Positions 5,815 to 6,562 of a stretch of 6,562 nucleotides of DNA are shown here, piece by piece. Origin of the DNA: Flavobacteriales bacterium UBA4660 (GTDB lineage Bacteria; Bacteroidota; Bacteroidia; Flavobacteriales_D; Sanyastnellaceae); contig DHLU01000154.1 of assembly GCA_002405435.1 (NCBI GenBank), positions 1 to 6,562 of the forward strand, given 5' to 3'. The notes beneath the pieces are model-generated. The model saw nothing but the letters and a program-made list of their open reading frames with translations. It made no database searches and was not told where the DNA came from. Numbering within the stretch: position 1 is the first letter of the stretch; each line of letters starts with the position of its first letter. The position numbers and the translations under genes are program-made.

Positions 5815-5856
5815 GTAATTGGAGGAACAATTACGAATTGTGAATCGCAAATTACC
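5815..5856. repeat. Degenerate 7-bp tandem repeat with an overlapping hairpin
   Basis: From 5829 the sequence reads as four successive heptamers, AATTACG, AATTGTG, AATCGCA and AATTACC, each starting with AAT. The first overlaps a perfect 7-bp inverted repeat, GTAATTG (5815-5821) and CAATTAC (5828-5834), with a 6-nt loop. The element lies 30 nt after the ctaA stop and about 130 nt before the broken four-helix-bundle gene. No T run follows the hairpin, so it is not a standard terminator. Confidence 0.5.
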
Positions 5857-5982
5857 AGGTAAGTCATAGCACCAATTTCTGAAAATTTTACACTTCAAAG
5901 CACAGGTTGATGGCGGGTGGTTTTTGTCCGAGGCATCCGAAAATGTAGCGTAGGACAATGCAAGATTTCAAGTGATGAAAAG

Positions 5983-6357
5983 ATGAAAGGAAACCATCTT
6001 GTTCAGGAAAGGTCATTCGCGTTTGCCGTTAAAACCATCCATCTCTTCAGATAGCTGCAACAGGAGAAACGGGAATATCTTCTCTCTAAACAACTATGGC
6101 GTTTTGCCACCCCGGTCGGTGCAAACGTGGAAGAAAGCATCGGCAGGCAATCCCAACGGGATTTCCCCTCAAAACTTTCGATCACCTGCAAGGAAGCCCG
6201 GGAAACTGTCTACTGGATCAGACTCCGGGATGCCGGTGGCTGCGTAACGGCAACAGAATCACTAGCCCTGCTTCACGATGCAGATGAGTTGTGGAGAATT
6301 CGCGGAAAAATCCAACCCACTGTGAAGAATAGTGTAGGAATAAAAAATGAAGGTTAA
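5983..6357 (+). pseudogene. Four-helix bundle protein (S23/IVP family) interrupted by one in-frame TAG
   Basis: Reading from the ATG at 5983 gives 124 codons plus a final TAA (6355-6357), about the full length of the TIGR02436 four-helix-bundle family (relatives of proteins encoded in 23S rRNA intervening sequences; cellular role unclear). Hallmarks are in register along the whole frame: LVQERSFAFAVK (6-17), LLSKQLWRF, GANVEESIGRQS (46-57), DFPSKLSI, KEARETVYWIRL (70-81) and IQPTVKNS near the end. The only break is TAG at 6052-6054, codon 24, where the family usually has an aromatic residue (as in LYKYL); TAT or TAC to TAG is one change. Prolines in predicted helices (ATPVGAN, DFPSKL) may also indicate decay. 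Downstream restart could at best give a 76-residue piece from GTG 6127, lacking helix 1. A sequencing error is the alternative. I see no clear promoter upstream. Confidence 0.85.
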
Positions 6358-6562
6358 CACTATGCATTACGGGTGAGATAATTGTGCAGCGTGATTCATT
6401 GCCAACATTGACGGTTACGGGTGAAGAATTACAATCCTGCATTCAACGCCCGATCGCTGCGGCAGAAAGCCGAAGCTTGATCATTCCCAAAGATTCTTCA
6501 GACAATTTCAAAGACGGAAAACAATTGAACCCGCTCTTCACCACACCGCTGCATTCGTAATT
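6358..6562. other. Unassigned tail, with a 10-bp direct repeat
   Basis: No recognisable gene follows the four-helix-bundle remnant. The decamer TTACGGGTGA occurs twice, at 6367-6376 and 6415-6424, 48 bp apart. A plus-strand frame is open from the codon after the TGA at 6348-6350 to a TAA at 6558-6560. It has no ATG, only a GTG at 6384 that would give 58 residues, and its product resembles nothing I know. It may be eroded coding DNA or chance. Confidence 0.35.

Noticed and set aside
5815..5856. CRISPR-like array
   Set aside because: The repeat unit is only 7 bp, degenerate and without spacers, and no cas gene is present.

Overview
The window looks like chromosomal DNA of a Bacteroidota bacterium, probably flavobacterial or a close relative. 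Four things point there: a large secreted protein ending in a type IX secretion (gliding-motility-associated) C-terminal sorting domain; a heme A synthase with the EYxNR variant motif; a four-helix-bundle (S23/IVP-type) gene remnant; and several copies of the Bacteroidota -7 promoter element TAnnTTTG, with no consistent Shine-Dalgarno sequences. Base composition is roughly balanced.

Layout. The left third is on the minus strand: the 5' end of rpmA (ribosomal protein L27, running off the edge), rplU (L21) with a good promoter, and an EamA/DMT-family ten-helix permease. A divergent intergenic region follows. The next gene, on the plus strand, is a small lipoprotein with a heavy-metal-associated (HMA) domain whose metal loop is CxxxC instead of CxxC. 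Positions 2097-2854 hold no convincing gene. They do hold an intrinsic-terminator-like hairpin with a T6 tract, other hairpins, and a start-less minus-strand ORF. Then come the 627-residue type IX-secreted adhesin-like protein, with a Cys/Asp-rich N-terminal motif, a lectin-like region, an Ig-like segment, two PKD domains and the sorting domain, and the heme A synthase (ctaA/COX15), whose promoter element sits almost on its start codon. The right end carries a 7-bp degenerate tandem repeat and a four-helix-bundle gene interrupted by a single in-frame amber codon. The last 200 bases are unassigned.

How the genes relate. rplU-rpmA is the usual ribosomal pair. CtaA makes heme A for aa3-type cytochrome oxidases, so the organism very likely respires aerobically. 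The HMA lipoprotein may handle copper, which cytochrome oxidase also needs, but the window shows no operon linking the two. Most genes appear to be single transcription units. I found no CRISPR array, tRNA, rRNA, insertion sequence or defence system. The most interesting items are the interrupted four-helix-bundle gene, the orphan terminator in the large gap, the CxxxC metallochaperone loop and the His-to-Asn change in CtaA.
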